Of a stretch of 64,000 nt of DNA, positions 1 through 8,157 are shown piece by piece. The DNA is taken from NCBI RefSeq assembly GCF_011317445.1, contig NZ_JAAAPL010000003.1:124001-188000 (forward strand), written 5' to 3'. The first letter of the stretch is position 1; each line of letters begins with the position of its first letter. The DNA is from Chelativorans multitrophicus. GTDB taxonomy: Bacteria; Pseudomonadota; Alphaproteobacteria; Rhizobiales; Rhizobiaceae. The notes beneath the pieces were generated by a model that did no database searches, had not been told where the DNA came from, and saw nothing but the letters and a program-made list of their open reading frames with translations. The position numbers and the translations under genes were made by a program.

Positions 1-810
1 TATCCGCCGTTCCGCGCCTGCATCACAGAAGCCAGGCGCACCTTGATCGATTGCCCGATGATCGAAGGTGAAGACGGCTTCCGGTTCGATTTTGAGGCAA
101 TGGAAGCGCAAATCGATGACCGCACTCGGATGATCCTCCTCTGCAATCCGCACAACCCTACCGGTCGTGTGATGACCAGGGAAGAACTGTCGTCAGTGAT
201 TGCGATCGCCGAACGACACGACCTGATCGTCTTCGTTGACGAGATCCATGCCGATATCATCTATCCAGGCCACCGGCACCTTTCCCTTGCAAACCTATCA
301 CCCGAGGCCGCGGCGCGCACCGTCACCGCAAGTTCGGCTACAAAGTCGTTCACCACACCGGCTTTGCGGCTCGCCGTCATGCATTTTGGCTCCCGTCCCC
401 TGCGCGAGCGCTTCGACCGTCGCATCCCCAAAGCGCTTATGGGAAAACCTGCTATCACCGCGATTGACGCCAGCTACGCCGCCTGGACGGAAGGCGACGA
501 TTGGTTTGATGCTACGCTAGGGTATCTAACTACCGCCCGCGAAAAAGTGGTGAAGACCGTCGAGGCGGTGCCTAATCTGAGGCTGCATCAACCGGAATCG
601 ACGTATCTCGCCTTTATCGATTGTCGCGGATTGAAACTGAGCCGGCCCGCCGCTGCGTTCTTTCTCGACACGGCCCGGATCGGCTTCAGTGAAGGCGAAA
701 GCTTCGGAACCGGTTATGAGGGATGGGTTCGGCTGAATTTTGCGACCGCCCCCGATGTCTTGGGCGAAAAGCTGGCACGCCTGAAGGCCGCATGTCTTGC
801 CGAGGCCTGA
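1..810 (+). CDS. MalY/PatB-type PLP-dependent aminotransferase or C-S lyase, 3' part
   Basis: The frame is open from the first base, so the gene begins outside the window; 269 codons remain. The family is usually about 390 residues, so roughly the first third is missing. Class I/II aminotransferase landmarks are visible: CNPHNPTGRV, VDEIHAD, and SATKSFTTPALR, whose lysine is the expected PLP Schiff-base residue. MalY/PatB enzymes are cytosolic and carry out cystathionine beta-lyase-type C-S cleavage or transamination. The spacing around the HNPTGR and DEIH motifs fits that subgroup better than aspartate aminotransferases. The physiological substrate cannot be told. It may be cotranscribed with the GMC oxidoreductase downstream, about 230 bp away. 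Confidence 0.85.
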   Translation, partial: YPPFRACITEARRTLIDCPMIEGEDGFRFDFEAMEAQIDDRTRMILLCNPHNPTGRVMTREELSSVIAIAERHDLIVFVDEIHADIIYPGHRHLSLANLSPEAAARTVTASSATKSFTTPALRLAVMHFGSRPLRERFDRRIPKALMGKPAITAIDASYAAWTEGDDWFDATLGYLTTAREKVVKTVEAVPNLRLHQPESTYLAFIDCRGLKLSRPAAAFFLDTARIGFSEGESFGTGYEGWVRLNFATAPDVLGEKLARLKAACLAEA

Positions 811-865
811 TCACGATCGACGCGTAGACCTGGCTTCGACGGGGCAACTCACGAGGAAGGATCCC

Positions 866-1045
866 ATGGTCGATGGCATAGAGCCGACTAGCTTTTGGAA
901 GGCTACAGGCAACTTCGACATCGGCGCCTTCGGCCTTTCCGCAAGGCGTGTTTCAGCAACACCGCCGACCATGCCGACATTAGTCGACGCGGTGCCCTCG
1001 GCGGCCGCCTTTGCGCTCGCGATAATCAGGAAGAATCGGCGATGA
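866..1045 (+). CDS. Possible small protein translationally coupled to the GMC oxidoreductase
   Basis: A 59-codon frame opens with ATG at 866, preceded by a good ribosome site (GAGGAAGG, about 5 bases away). It ends in an ATGA overlap with the start of the downstream oxidoreductase. No family is recognised. The protein has a hydrophobic stretch near its end (PSAAAFALAII) followed by basic residues. The strong ribosome site and the exact 4-base overlap suggest a leader or coupling peptide. It could equally be a remnant of a gene lost between the aminotransferase and the oxidoreductase. Codon use was not tested. Confidence 0.35.
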   Translation: MVDGIEPTSFWKATGNFDIGAFGLSARRVSATPPTMPTLVDAVPSAAAFALAIIRKNRR

Positions 1046-2661
1046 GCAACCAGGTCGAAGCCGACGAGGATTTCGGCACCTACGATCATATCGTGATTGG
1101 CGCCGGTAGCGCGGGATGCGTGCTGGCGAACCGACTCACACGCGACGGATCGCGCAGGGTGCTGCTCCTGGAAGCCGGTGGCAGCGACAATTGGCACTGG
1201 ATCCGAATTCCCATCGGGTATGTCTATTGTATCGGCAATCCGCGCACCGATTGGATGTACAAGACGGAGCCGGAGCCGGGATTGAACGGTCGATCCATCG
1301 GCTATCCGCGTGGGCGCGTGCTTGGCGGCTGCTCGTCAATCAACGGGATGATCTACATGCGCGGACAGGCGCGTGACTACGATCACTGGCGTCAGCTCGG
1401 CAATGTGGGCTGGAGTTGGGAGGACGTACTGCCGCTGTTCAAGCGAGCCGAGAACTATTATCGCGGTGAGGATGACTATCACGGCGCCGAGGGCGAACTT
1501 CGCGTAGAGAAACAGCGCCTGCACTGGCCGATACTGGATGCCTTCCGTGATGCGGCCGAGGCGGCGGGCATCCCGCGAACCGAAGACTTCAACCGCGGAG
1601 ACAACGAAGGTTGCGGCTATTTTGACGTCACGCAACGCGGCGGCTTCCGGTGGAACGCGGTGCGGGCCTTTCTTGCCCCTGTTCGTAACCGGCCTAATCT
1701 TCGGATTCAGATCAATGCACAGGTGGACCGGCTCATTTTTGAAGGTAATCGCGCCACAGGCGTGCGTTTCCGTCTCGGTGGCCGTGACCGGATAGCCAAG
1801 GCCCGGGCCGACATACTGCTCGCGGCCGGGGCTATCGGGTCGCCTGTAATCCTACAGCGTTCCGGGATAGGCGATCCCGACCATCTGGCTGCTCTCGGAA
1901 TCGAGACACGTCGCGCTCTGAAAGGCGTGGGCGCGAACTTGCAGGATCACCTCCAGCTTCGCTGCATCTACGCGGTCAGCGGCGCCTCAACGCTTAATGC
2001 GCGTGCCAGAACGCTTATTGGGAAGGGTATGATGGGGGTCGAATATCTCCTGCGACGCACCGGACCCCTGTCGATGGCACCGAGCCAACTCGGTGCTTTC
2101 GCGCGATCAGGATCGCATGTCGAGTCAGCCGATCTGGAGTTCCATGTCCAACCGCTGTCGCTTGATCGTTTCGGCGAGCCCCTGCATACGTTTCCGGCGA
2201 TCACCGCCAGTGTCTGTCACCTACGGCCGGAAAGCAGGGGCGTGGTTCGGATTCGCTCGAGCGAACCTTCCGAGCCTCCGGCGATCCAGCCCAATTATCT
2301 ATCGACCGAGACCGACCGGGCAGTTGCGGCGAGTGCCATTCGCCTCACCCGCCGGATCATGGCTCAGGAGCCGATGCGGCGTTACCAGCCTCAAGAATTG
2401 AAGCCCGGAGGGGATGACGACAGTGAAGAGGCGCTCCGCCGCGCGGCCGGCGAGATTGGGACAACCATTTTCCATCCAGTCGGCACAGCACGCATGGGAA
2501 CTGACCCGGAGGCTGTGGTTGATCCAGAATTGCGTGTTTACGGTATAGACAATCTGCGCATTGCCGATGCCTCGATCATGCCCACGATCACGTCGGGCAA
2601 CACAAATGCCCCGACGATGATGATTGCCGAAAAGGCAGCGCAACTGCTTTGCGTTTCCTAA
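1042..2661 (+). CDS. GMC-family FAD-dependent oxidoreductase (choline dehydrogenase-like)
   Basis: A 539-residue flavoprotein of the glucose-methanol-choline family, which oxidises alcohols to aldehydes or ketones with FAD. The N-terminal ADP-binding motif reads VIGAGSAGCVLANRL, followed by LLLEAGG and by the GGCSSINGM signature. The C-terminal catalytic pair is His478 (FHPVGTARMG) and Asn520 (SGNTNAPT). The start at 1042 is chosen because AGGAAG lies just upstream and the flavin motif then falls at about residue 20; a longer in-frame reading from 895 has no homologous look. The length is normal for the family. The alcohol substrate is unknown. The neighbouring aminotransferase and small frame suggest a shared transcript. 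Confidence 0.92.
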   Translation: MSNQVEADEDFGTYDHIVIGAGSAGCVLANRLTRDGSRRVLLLEAGGSDNWHWIRIPIGYVYCIGNPRTDWMYKTEPEPGLNGRSIGYPRGRVLGGCSSINGMIYMRGQARDYDHWRQLGNVGWSWEDVLPLFKRAENYYRGEDDYHGAEGELRVEKQRLHWPILDAFRDAAEAAGIPRTEDFNRGDNEGCGYFDVTQRGGFRWNAVRAFLAPVRNRPNLRIQINAQVDRLIFEGNRATGVRFRLGGRDRIAKARADILLAAGAIGSPVILQRSGIGDPDHLAALGIETRRALKGVGANLQDHLQLRCIYAVSGASTLNARARTLIGKGMMGVEYLLRRTGPLSMAPSQLGAFARSGSHVESADLEFHVQPLSLDRFGEPLHTFPAITASVCHLRPESRGVVRIRSSEPSEPPAIQPNYLSTETDRAVAASAIRLTRRIMAQEPMRRYQPQELKPGGDDDSEEALRRAAGEIGTTIFHPVGTARMGTDPEAVVDPELRVYGIDNLRIADASIMPTITSGNTNAPTMMIAEKAAQLLCVS

Positions 2662-2824
2662 GATAGTCTTGCGGCAGCTCTGCCGATGACTGCAAACCGC
2701 GAGACCTTCGGTTCGGGTTCTGCGGGATGAGGCGCGGCGCTATAGCGGCGATATTTGCGGAACCGTCAATGCCGATCCCTCGCACAGAACGGGGTTTGGC
2801 CCCGGATCGACCACGGGCTGTTGG

Positions 2825-2848
2825 GCGGCCGGCACCTTGTCCGGCCGC
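2825..2848. terminator. GC-rich hairpin between convergent genes, possible terminator
   Basis: Perfect 8-bp inverted repeat GCGGCCGG / CCGGCCGC with an 8-base loop, followed on the plus strand by a pyrimidine-rich run (CTTTCCGTTTCTTC). A second, weaker inverted repeat (TTTCTTC / GAAGAAA, 2861-2880) lies just beyond. The pair sits between the converging GMC and cupin-like genes, where a bidirectional terminator would be expected, but a clean T-run is lacking. Confidence 0.4.
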
Positions 2849-2907
2849 TCGGGCTTTCCGTTTCTTCAAATCAGAAGAAATCGGACAAAGGCATCTGTTT
2901 TGCAAAT

Positions 2908-3363
2908 CTACAGCTTGCCGAATTCGCGCTTGCGACTTTGAACTTCGCCTTCTGGCCGCACGCTCTCGTCCGGCTCTGCCGCAAAAGCATGCGCCGGCAT
3001 GAGGATGCCCAGATGACGGTACGGGATATCTGACAGGACGGTGAACCGAAGCTGGTCGCCCTTGTCGAGCAAGTAGGCGTCACCGGGCTCCGCCACGAAC
3101 TTGCCGCTCACCCAGTTGCCCATACTGTAGGAAGACCAGTATTCCACCTGGACCTTGCCCTTCAGGGCGATGTGCAGACCCGTTGCCCAGACGCCATAGC
3201 GGGGTGTTACCGCGCCGGCAGCATAGTCTTCAACAAGCACATGGCATGCGGGGTCCCACAGCTTGCGCTTGATGGCAAGATCGATGCCAAAACCGGCGGA
3301 CGGTTGCATGAGCCGGGACATCTCTTCTTCGTCGACTTCGAATACACTTCGCATCAGCTTCAT
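2908..3363 (-). CDS. Cupin-like protein of unknown function
   Basis: A 151-residue protein with the look of a single small beta-barrel (cupin-like): alternating beta-strand segments such as HIALKGKVQVEYWSS and FVAEPGDAYLLDKGDQLRF, the latter resembling the second cupin motif (PGDxxxxxxG). The classical metal-binding HxH of motif 1 is not obvious, so metal binding is uncertain. The start at 3363 is favoured over an upstream one at 3441 because AAGGAG lies about nine bases before it. It is the gene following HyuB on the same strand, 248 bp away, separated by a probable terminator, so it may be expressed independently. Function unknown. Confidence 0.65.
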   Translation of the reverse strand: MKLMRSVFEVDEEEMSRLMQPSAGFGIDLAIKRKLWDPACHVLVEDYAAGAVTPRYGVWATGLHIALKGKVQVEYWSSYSMGNWVSGKFVAEPGDAYLLDKGDQLRFTVLSDIPYRHLGILMPAHAFAAEPDESVRPEGEVQSRKREFGKL

Positions 3364-3512
3364 CGAACACACACTCCTTGCGTGATTGTATTGAGAGGAT
3401 CGGATAGCCATAGAGGTGGGCTGCCCGTCCGCTTCAGCCATCTGGGCTGCTGCCTATCGAATCTTCCGCGTCAATCTAACGACATGCAGCCCATCCGACA
3501 TTTGACGAATTG

Positions 3513-3561
3513 AAAAACCAGCTTTGTCACGACCGTCCAAACTGAATGCCGGTTGTGACAA
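3513..3561 (-). terminator. Probable Rho-independent terminator after the HyuA-HyuB operon
   Basis: On the minus strand a 12-bp stem (3550-3561 paired with 3524-3535, one G-U pair, 14-base loop) is followed by a run of five Ts at 3513-3517. It lies about 50 bases past the stop codon of the hydantoinase B gene, the right place to end the HyuA-HyuB transcript. Confidence 0.55.
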
Positions 3562-3611
3562 GACGCGGAAAGACAGCCGCCCTTCAGCCCAGGCGCTCAT
3601 GCGCCCCCGTA

Positions 3612-5636
3612 TCATTCGGCAGCCTTCAGCTCCGCCTCGGCATAGTGGGCTTCCAGCCGGGCAAGCTCGGCCACGAAGCGTTCCCGGTAGGTTTCGGCCA
3701 GCTCGGCAAAAGCCTTGGGATCGATGCCATCGCTTGACAATCCGGGAATCACTGCATCGAAGAAGGCGCGGCGGCGCGCATTGCGGGCATGGGCCGGTAT
3801 GGTGAGCAGCAGCGCGTTCAACCGGCTCAACCCGGCATCGTCGAAGACCGAGTCCCATAACAGGCGCAGGTCGTCGAAGCCGAAGGCTGAGGGGGCGGGC
3901 CGGGGGGCACTGCGCAATTCAGCGGTGCCTGCCATGTCGACCTCGCCCGCTTCGGTCAGAACAACGCCATAGGCCGTCCGCGCTGCCTCGAGCGAGACGA
4001 TGCCGACGGCCACGTCCGCAGCTACCGCGGCGGGGTCGCGGGCGAAGGGATCGCCATAGCCGCCGCCGCCCGGGGTCATGACGGTAAAGGTATCGCCGCG
4101 GTTCAGCGTGATGATGTCGATCTTGCCCAGTTCGCGTTCATTGGCCGTGCCCATGTTGATGAGCGTGCGCGCCGCCGCGCCGGGCCGACCGCCGGCCACG
4201 CCCCAGGGCCGGAACAGGAAGCGCTCCATGCCGCGGCCCAGGATCTGGCAGCCGTCGCGGCGCACTTCGAAGGTCAGGGACAGGCCCGAGCCGCCGCGCC
4301 ATTCGCCGGCGCCGCCGCTGTCGGGGCGCAGCCGGAATTCACGGATGGCAACCGAGGCCGAGGCCTCGATCACTTCAATCGGATTGTTGGACATGGACGA
4401 CATCAGCGCGCCGCGCCCGTCCACCCCGTCCAGCCCGGGCCGCCCGCCGGTGCCGCCTACCATCAGTTCGACGACCATGACGTTGCGCGGCTTGGTGGCA
4501 GTCGGGGGTTCGGCGATGGTCACCGGCACGATAACCCCGCTCATACAGCCCGGTATCAGGTCGGGCGCGGCAGCGGCCAGTGCTCCATGGATCACGTCGT
4601 TGACGCGCATTGCGGTGGCATGGCGCACCCCGGTGGCCGCCGGAAATTCCGGATTGAGCACCGTGCCCTTGGGCGCGGTGACGGTTACGTTCTCCATCAG
4701 CCCGGCATTGAACGGAATATCGGGCGCCATGGTGGAGATGAACGAAATCATCCTCTGGGTAAGCCACTGATGGCGCTGGCCGCGAGTAACGATATTGTAG
4801 GCGGCGAGCGTCTGCGGATCGGTGCCGGAATAGTCGAGGTGGACTAGCCCGTCCCGCGCGGTCATCTGCAGCCTTATCCTGAGCGGAATCCGGCTGGTGA
4901 GATCGTCGTCGAGGTAATCCCAGAAATCGTAAGTGCCGTCGGGAATGCGCCGCAGCGCCTCGCGCGATTTCAGCCGCGCATATTCGATAAGGTCCACCTG
5001 CGCCTGCCGGAAGGTTTCCAGCCCATGCTCCTCGATGACTTCGGAGACCCGGCGCTGCGCGACACGATGGGCCGCAATCATGGCCTTGATGTCACCGAGA
5101 TTGGCTTCCGGCGTGCGCGAATTGGCGTTCATGATCGCCAGCACGTCGGGGTTGAATTCGCCGCCCGACATCAGGCGGACGGGCGGCAGCAGCAGCCCTT
5201 CCTGGAAGAGTTCAGTGGAGGTGGGCGAGATGCTGCCCGGCACCCGGCCGCCCACATCAGAGATATGAAGGAAGGACCAGCCGTAGCAGACCCGCTCGCC
5301 ATTGTGGAAATACGGCACCAGGAGCTGCACGTCGGGCGTGTGAGTGCACAGCCCCCCGGAGGCATAGGGGTGGTTGGTGACGACCACGTCGCCCTCGCGC
5401 AGGTCGGGCATGGCCTCGATCACGACCGATGCGTCAGCGACAACGCCGCCGGTGGCGCCGATTTCACGCGGAAAGGCGAAGAACCTGCCCTCGTCGGTCG
5501 CCAATGCACAGCAGAAATCGGCGATCTCCTTGACCATCAGCGTATGGCCGATACGGCGGATGGTATAGCCCGCTTCCTCGGCGATCGAGGTCACCTTGTT
5601 TGACAGGATCTCGATCAGAATTGGGTCGAGCTTCAT
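3612..5636 (-). CDS. Hydantoinase B / oxoprolinase-type subunit with C-terminal extension
   Basis: A 674-residue Hydantoinase_B family protein. With its partner HyuA it forms an ATP-dependent amidohydrolase or related enzyme acting on cyclic amides (hydantoins, 5-oxoproline) or, in acetone-carboxylase relatives, on ketones. Seen directly: the typical N-terminus (DPILIEILSNKV), a GRFFAFPREIGATGG region, and a late GGGGYGDPF motif. The start codon overlaps the HyuA stop (ATGA), so the two are translationally coupled. Beyond the GYGDPF region, where HyuB proteins normally finish soon after, there is an extra tail of roughly 100 residues rich in Ala, Leu and Glu. The exact substrate cannot be inferred. 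Confidence 0.88.
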   Translation of the reverse strand: MKLDPILIEILSNKVTSIAEEAGYTIRRIGHTLMVKEIADFCCALATDEGRFFAFPREIGATGGVVADASVVIEAMPDLREGDVVVTNHPYASGGLCTHTPDVQLLVPYFHNGERVCYGWSFLHISDVGGRVPGSISPTSTELFQEGLLLPPVRLMSGGEFNPDVLAIMNANSRTPEANLGDIKAMIAAHRVAQRRVSEVIEEHGLETFRQAQVDLIEYARLKSREALRRIPDGTYDFWDYLDDDLTSRIPLRIRLQMTARDGLVHLDYSGTDPQTLAAYNIVTRGQRHQWLTQRMISFISTMAPDIPFNAGLMENVTVTAPKGTVLNPEFPAATGVRHATAMRVNDVIHGALAAAAPDLIPGCMSGVIVPVTIAEPPTATKPRNVMVVELMVGGTGGRPGLDGVDGRGALMSSMSNNPIEVIEASASVAIREFRLRPDSGGAGEWRGGSGLSLTFEVRRDGCQILGRGMERFLFRPWGVAGGRPGAAARTLINMGTANERELGKIDIITLNRGDTFTVMTPGGGGYGDPFARDPAAVAADVAVGIVSLEAARTAYGVVLTEAGEVDMAGTAELRSAPRPAPSAFGFDDLRLLWDSVFDDAGLSRLNALLLTIPAHARNARRRAFFDAVIPGLSSDGIDPKAFAELAETYRERFVAELARLEAHYAEAELKAAE

Positions 5637-7711
5637 GACATCATCCTTTCCACTAGGATCACCCCTTGAGCGTTTGTGACACCCCTCCAGCCCGGCAGGA
5701 TTACTGAGGTCGTGTCCTCCTGCTCGATGACGGCGGGCCCTTTGACCACTGCGCCGGCGCCCAGGGCGGCGCGATCGTAAACATCGGCCTCGACCCAGCC
5801 GCCCGTCAAGTAGATGGGCCGCTTCGTGCGCGGCGTCGCCGGCCCAGGCGTGGCGGCGGCCATGGGCGCATCCAAGCTCGGCACGCGGCCCGTAACCTGA
5901 ACCCGGAGGTTCAGGATTTCGATCACATGGGCGTCGTCGCGGAAGCCATAGGCCAGCTTATGGGCGGCGTGATAAGCCTCTACCAGGGGGGCATGGTTAT
6001 GCGCGTCGATATCGGCTTCCTGGAGATCGACCTGAATCTCGCTGGCTTCTCCGCGATAGCGCAGATCGGCTGTCCAGCGACGCTCCACCGGTCCGACGAT
6101 ATCGCCTTCCGCCTCGATCCAGGCGCTAGCCTCCGCCCGCATTTCATCCGCCAGCTCAGCCAGCCTTGCGGTGAACGCGGCACTGCCGTCCACGGCAGTA
6201 CGGAAAGTGCGCACGAAATCGCGGCGAAGGTCGGAAATGAGAGCGCCATATGCGCAGAGGGTGCCGGGTGAAGGAGCGATCATTATGCCCTTTAGGTGCG
6301 CCTCCTCGGCCAGAAAATTTGCATGGGTGGGGCCAGCGCCACCATAGGCGGCCAGCATGAAGTCCTGTGGTGCGAGGCCACGCTGGGCAAAGCCCTTGTA
6401 GATATCGGTGGCCATGCGCGCCGTGGCGACGCGCAACGCCGACACGGCCGTGCGTTCGGCGATGTCGCGGCCCTCGAAGCCGAGTCGGGCACCCAGTTCC
6501 GCCAGTCCATTCATCGCGGCGGCGCGGTCCAGCCGCATGGCGCCGCCGAGGAACCCGTCCTCACGCAGCAGATTCATGGCAAGATAGCAGTCCGTAATCG
6601 TGGGGCGCGTTCCCCCGCGACCGTAGCAGATGGGGCCGGGTTCGGCGCCCGCGCTTTCGGGGCCAACCTTGAGCACTCCCTGCTTGTCCACCGTAACGAT
6701 CGAGCCGCCGCCCGCGCCAATGGCATTGACACTGACCACCGGCAGGATCAGCGGGAAGTCTCCAACGGTCGAGCGGGTGGTGAATTCCGGCACGCCGGCT
6801 TCCGAGACAGCCATGTCCGAACTGGTGCCGCCCATGTCGAAGGTGATGATGCGTTCGATGCCGCCCTGGATGGCAAATGACGAGCTGGCGACCACACCCG
6901 CGGCTGGCCCCGATAGCACCGTTTCGATTGGGCGCTGGCGCGCGGTCAACAGTCCGATCGTGCCGCCATTGTTCGTCGTCACATAGACCGGCGCGCGCAG
7001 CCCAAATTCCGCCATTCGGTTGGTCAGGCGCGAGAAATAGGCTTCCATCAGGGGGCTGATATAGGCGTTCAGCGCGGCAACCAGAGACCGCTCATATTCT
7101 CTGATTTCCGGCCAGATCGCGGCCGATGCGGTGACGAGCGTGCCGGGCAATGCCTCCGCCAGACGAGTGGCAAGCTTGGCCTCGGGCGCCGGGTGAAGAT
7201 AGGAGTTGAGGAGAACCACGGCGACGGCATCGACCTTGGCCCGGGTCAGACTTTCGATCAGCTCGGGGTTTACGGCGGGTTCGCCTTCAACATGTCCATT
7301 GGCCAGGATGCGGACCGGCACCTCATGGACCATGTTGCTGGCGATCAGTGGCACTTCCTTGACGACGTTCAGGTCAAACGGGCGATCCACTTTGCCCCGG
7401 CCGATCTCGAGCACATCGCGGTTTCCTTTCGAAACCACCAGCGCCATTCTTGCGCCGCGCCGCTGGATGATGGCGTTGAGGCCGATGGTGGTGCCGTGAA
7501 TGATCAGCTCGACCTCCTCGGGCCGACGACCGGCCCGTTCGAGCACGCCTCTCACCCCGCGTTCCACGGCTTCGGACGGATCGGCAGGCGTGCTCGGTTC
7601 CTTGAACACGGTGAGTGCACCAGTCGCACGATCGACCAGGACGAGGTCTGTAAATGTCCCTCCCACATCGATGCCGATGCGACAGGTTCCATTCAATGTA
7701 TCCAGGCTCAT
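5633..7711 (-). CDS. Hydantoinase A / oxoprolinase-type ATP-binding subunit
   Basis: A 692-residue Hydantoinase_A protein with an N-terminal actin-like ATPase fold. The phosphate-binding motif GIDVGGTFTD is at about residues 13-22, with the family's HGTTIGLNAI, NNGG and FDMGGTSSD motifs further on and a C-terminal QEDTTSVILPGW segment. The length is normal. It couples ATP hydrolysis to ring opening by the HyuB subunit. It is the first gene of a two-gene leftward operon, since about 450 bp upstream contain no gene. Family members include methylhydantoinases, 5-oxoprolinases and acetone/acetophenone carboxylases; the sequence alone does not decide among them. Confidence 0.9.
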   Translation of the reverse strand: MSLDTLNGTCRIGIDVGGTFTDLVLVDRATGALTVFKEPSTPADPSEAVERGVRGVLERAGRRPEEVELIIHGTTIGLNAIIQRRGARMALVVSKGNRDVLEIGRGKVDRPFDLNVVKEVPLIASNMVHEVPVRILANGHVEGEPAVNPELIESLTRAKVDAVAVVLLNSYLHPAPEAKLATRLAEALPGTLVTASAAIWPEIREYERSLVAALNAYISPLMEAYFSRLTNRMAEFGLRAPVYVTTNNGGTIGLLTARQRPIETVLSGPAAGVVASSSFAIQGGIERIITFDMGGTSSDMAVSEAGVPEFTTRSTVGDFPLILPVVSVNAIGAGGGSIVTVDKQGVLKVGPESAGAEPGPICYGRGGTRPTITDCYLAMNLLREDGFLGGAMRLDRAAAMNGLAELGARLGFEGRDIAERTAVSALRVATARMATDIYKGFAQRGLAPQDFMLAAYGGAGPTHANFLAEEAHLKGIMIAPSPGTLCAYGALISDLRRDFVRTFRTAVDGSAAFTARLAELADEMRAEASAWIEAEGDIVGPVERRWTADLRYRGEASEIQVDLQEADIDAHNHAPLVEAYHAAHKLAYGFRDDAHVIEILNLRVQVTGRVPSLDAPMAAATPGPATPRTKRPIYLTGGWVEADVYDRAALGAGAVVKGPAVIEQEDTTSVILPGWRGVTNAQGVILVERMMS

Positions 7712-8157
7712 CCGCGATCTCCATGACTAAGCAAGCAAGAGAATATGCCGGGCAGCGGCGCGGCCGTCGCAGCCCAGGTGATTTGCTAGCATTGCCTCGA
7801 TTTTGCAGAAACCTGCCTATTCAGGATGGCAGCTTTACAAATCCGTTACAGGCGGAGGCTCTTATGCGCTTATGCAACCCGCACTTAGACCAAGTGCATG
7901 AAGCCGCCGGACGCCGGGACCTGCAGGATATTCAATAAAAGGCGGTATTCTCCGCAAATGCCTGTCGCGTTGTCAGACACAATTTCGTCGTAACCGTTGG
8001 CTGCCCCTTGGACAGCCCGCTCCGCATCAAGGCGCATGAGCACGGACAGGCCGCACTCGTGAGGTGCGGCAAGATGTCAGGTCATCGCCCCAGTTGAGAA
8101 CACCGCGTGCGCAAGGGGCTGAACTATCGAGCGGAGAATTCCATCGGCGGCTGTTCG
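7712..8157. other. Gene-free stretch upstream of HyuA
   Basis: No convincing gene is present. The interval must hold the promoter of the HyuA-HyuB operon and the 3' end of the ABC-transporter operon. A 7-bp inverted repeat (GCCGCAC / GTGCGGC, 8050-8070) lacks a T-run. Neither the LysR palindrome nor the GntR site found elsewhere in the window occurs here. Confidence 0.5.

Noticed and set aside
7863-7938. Short frame starting MRLCNPHLDQ upstream of HyuA
   Set aside because: Only 25 codons, weakly placed ribosome site, opposite strand to the nearby operons and no coupling to another gene.
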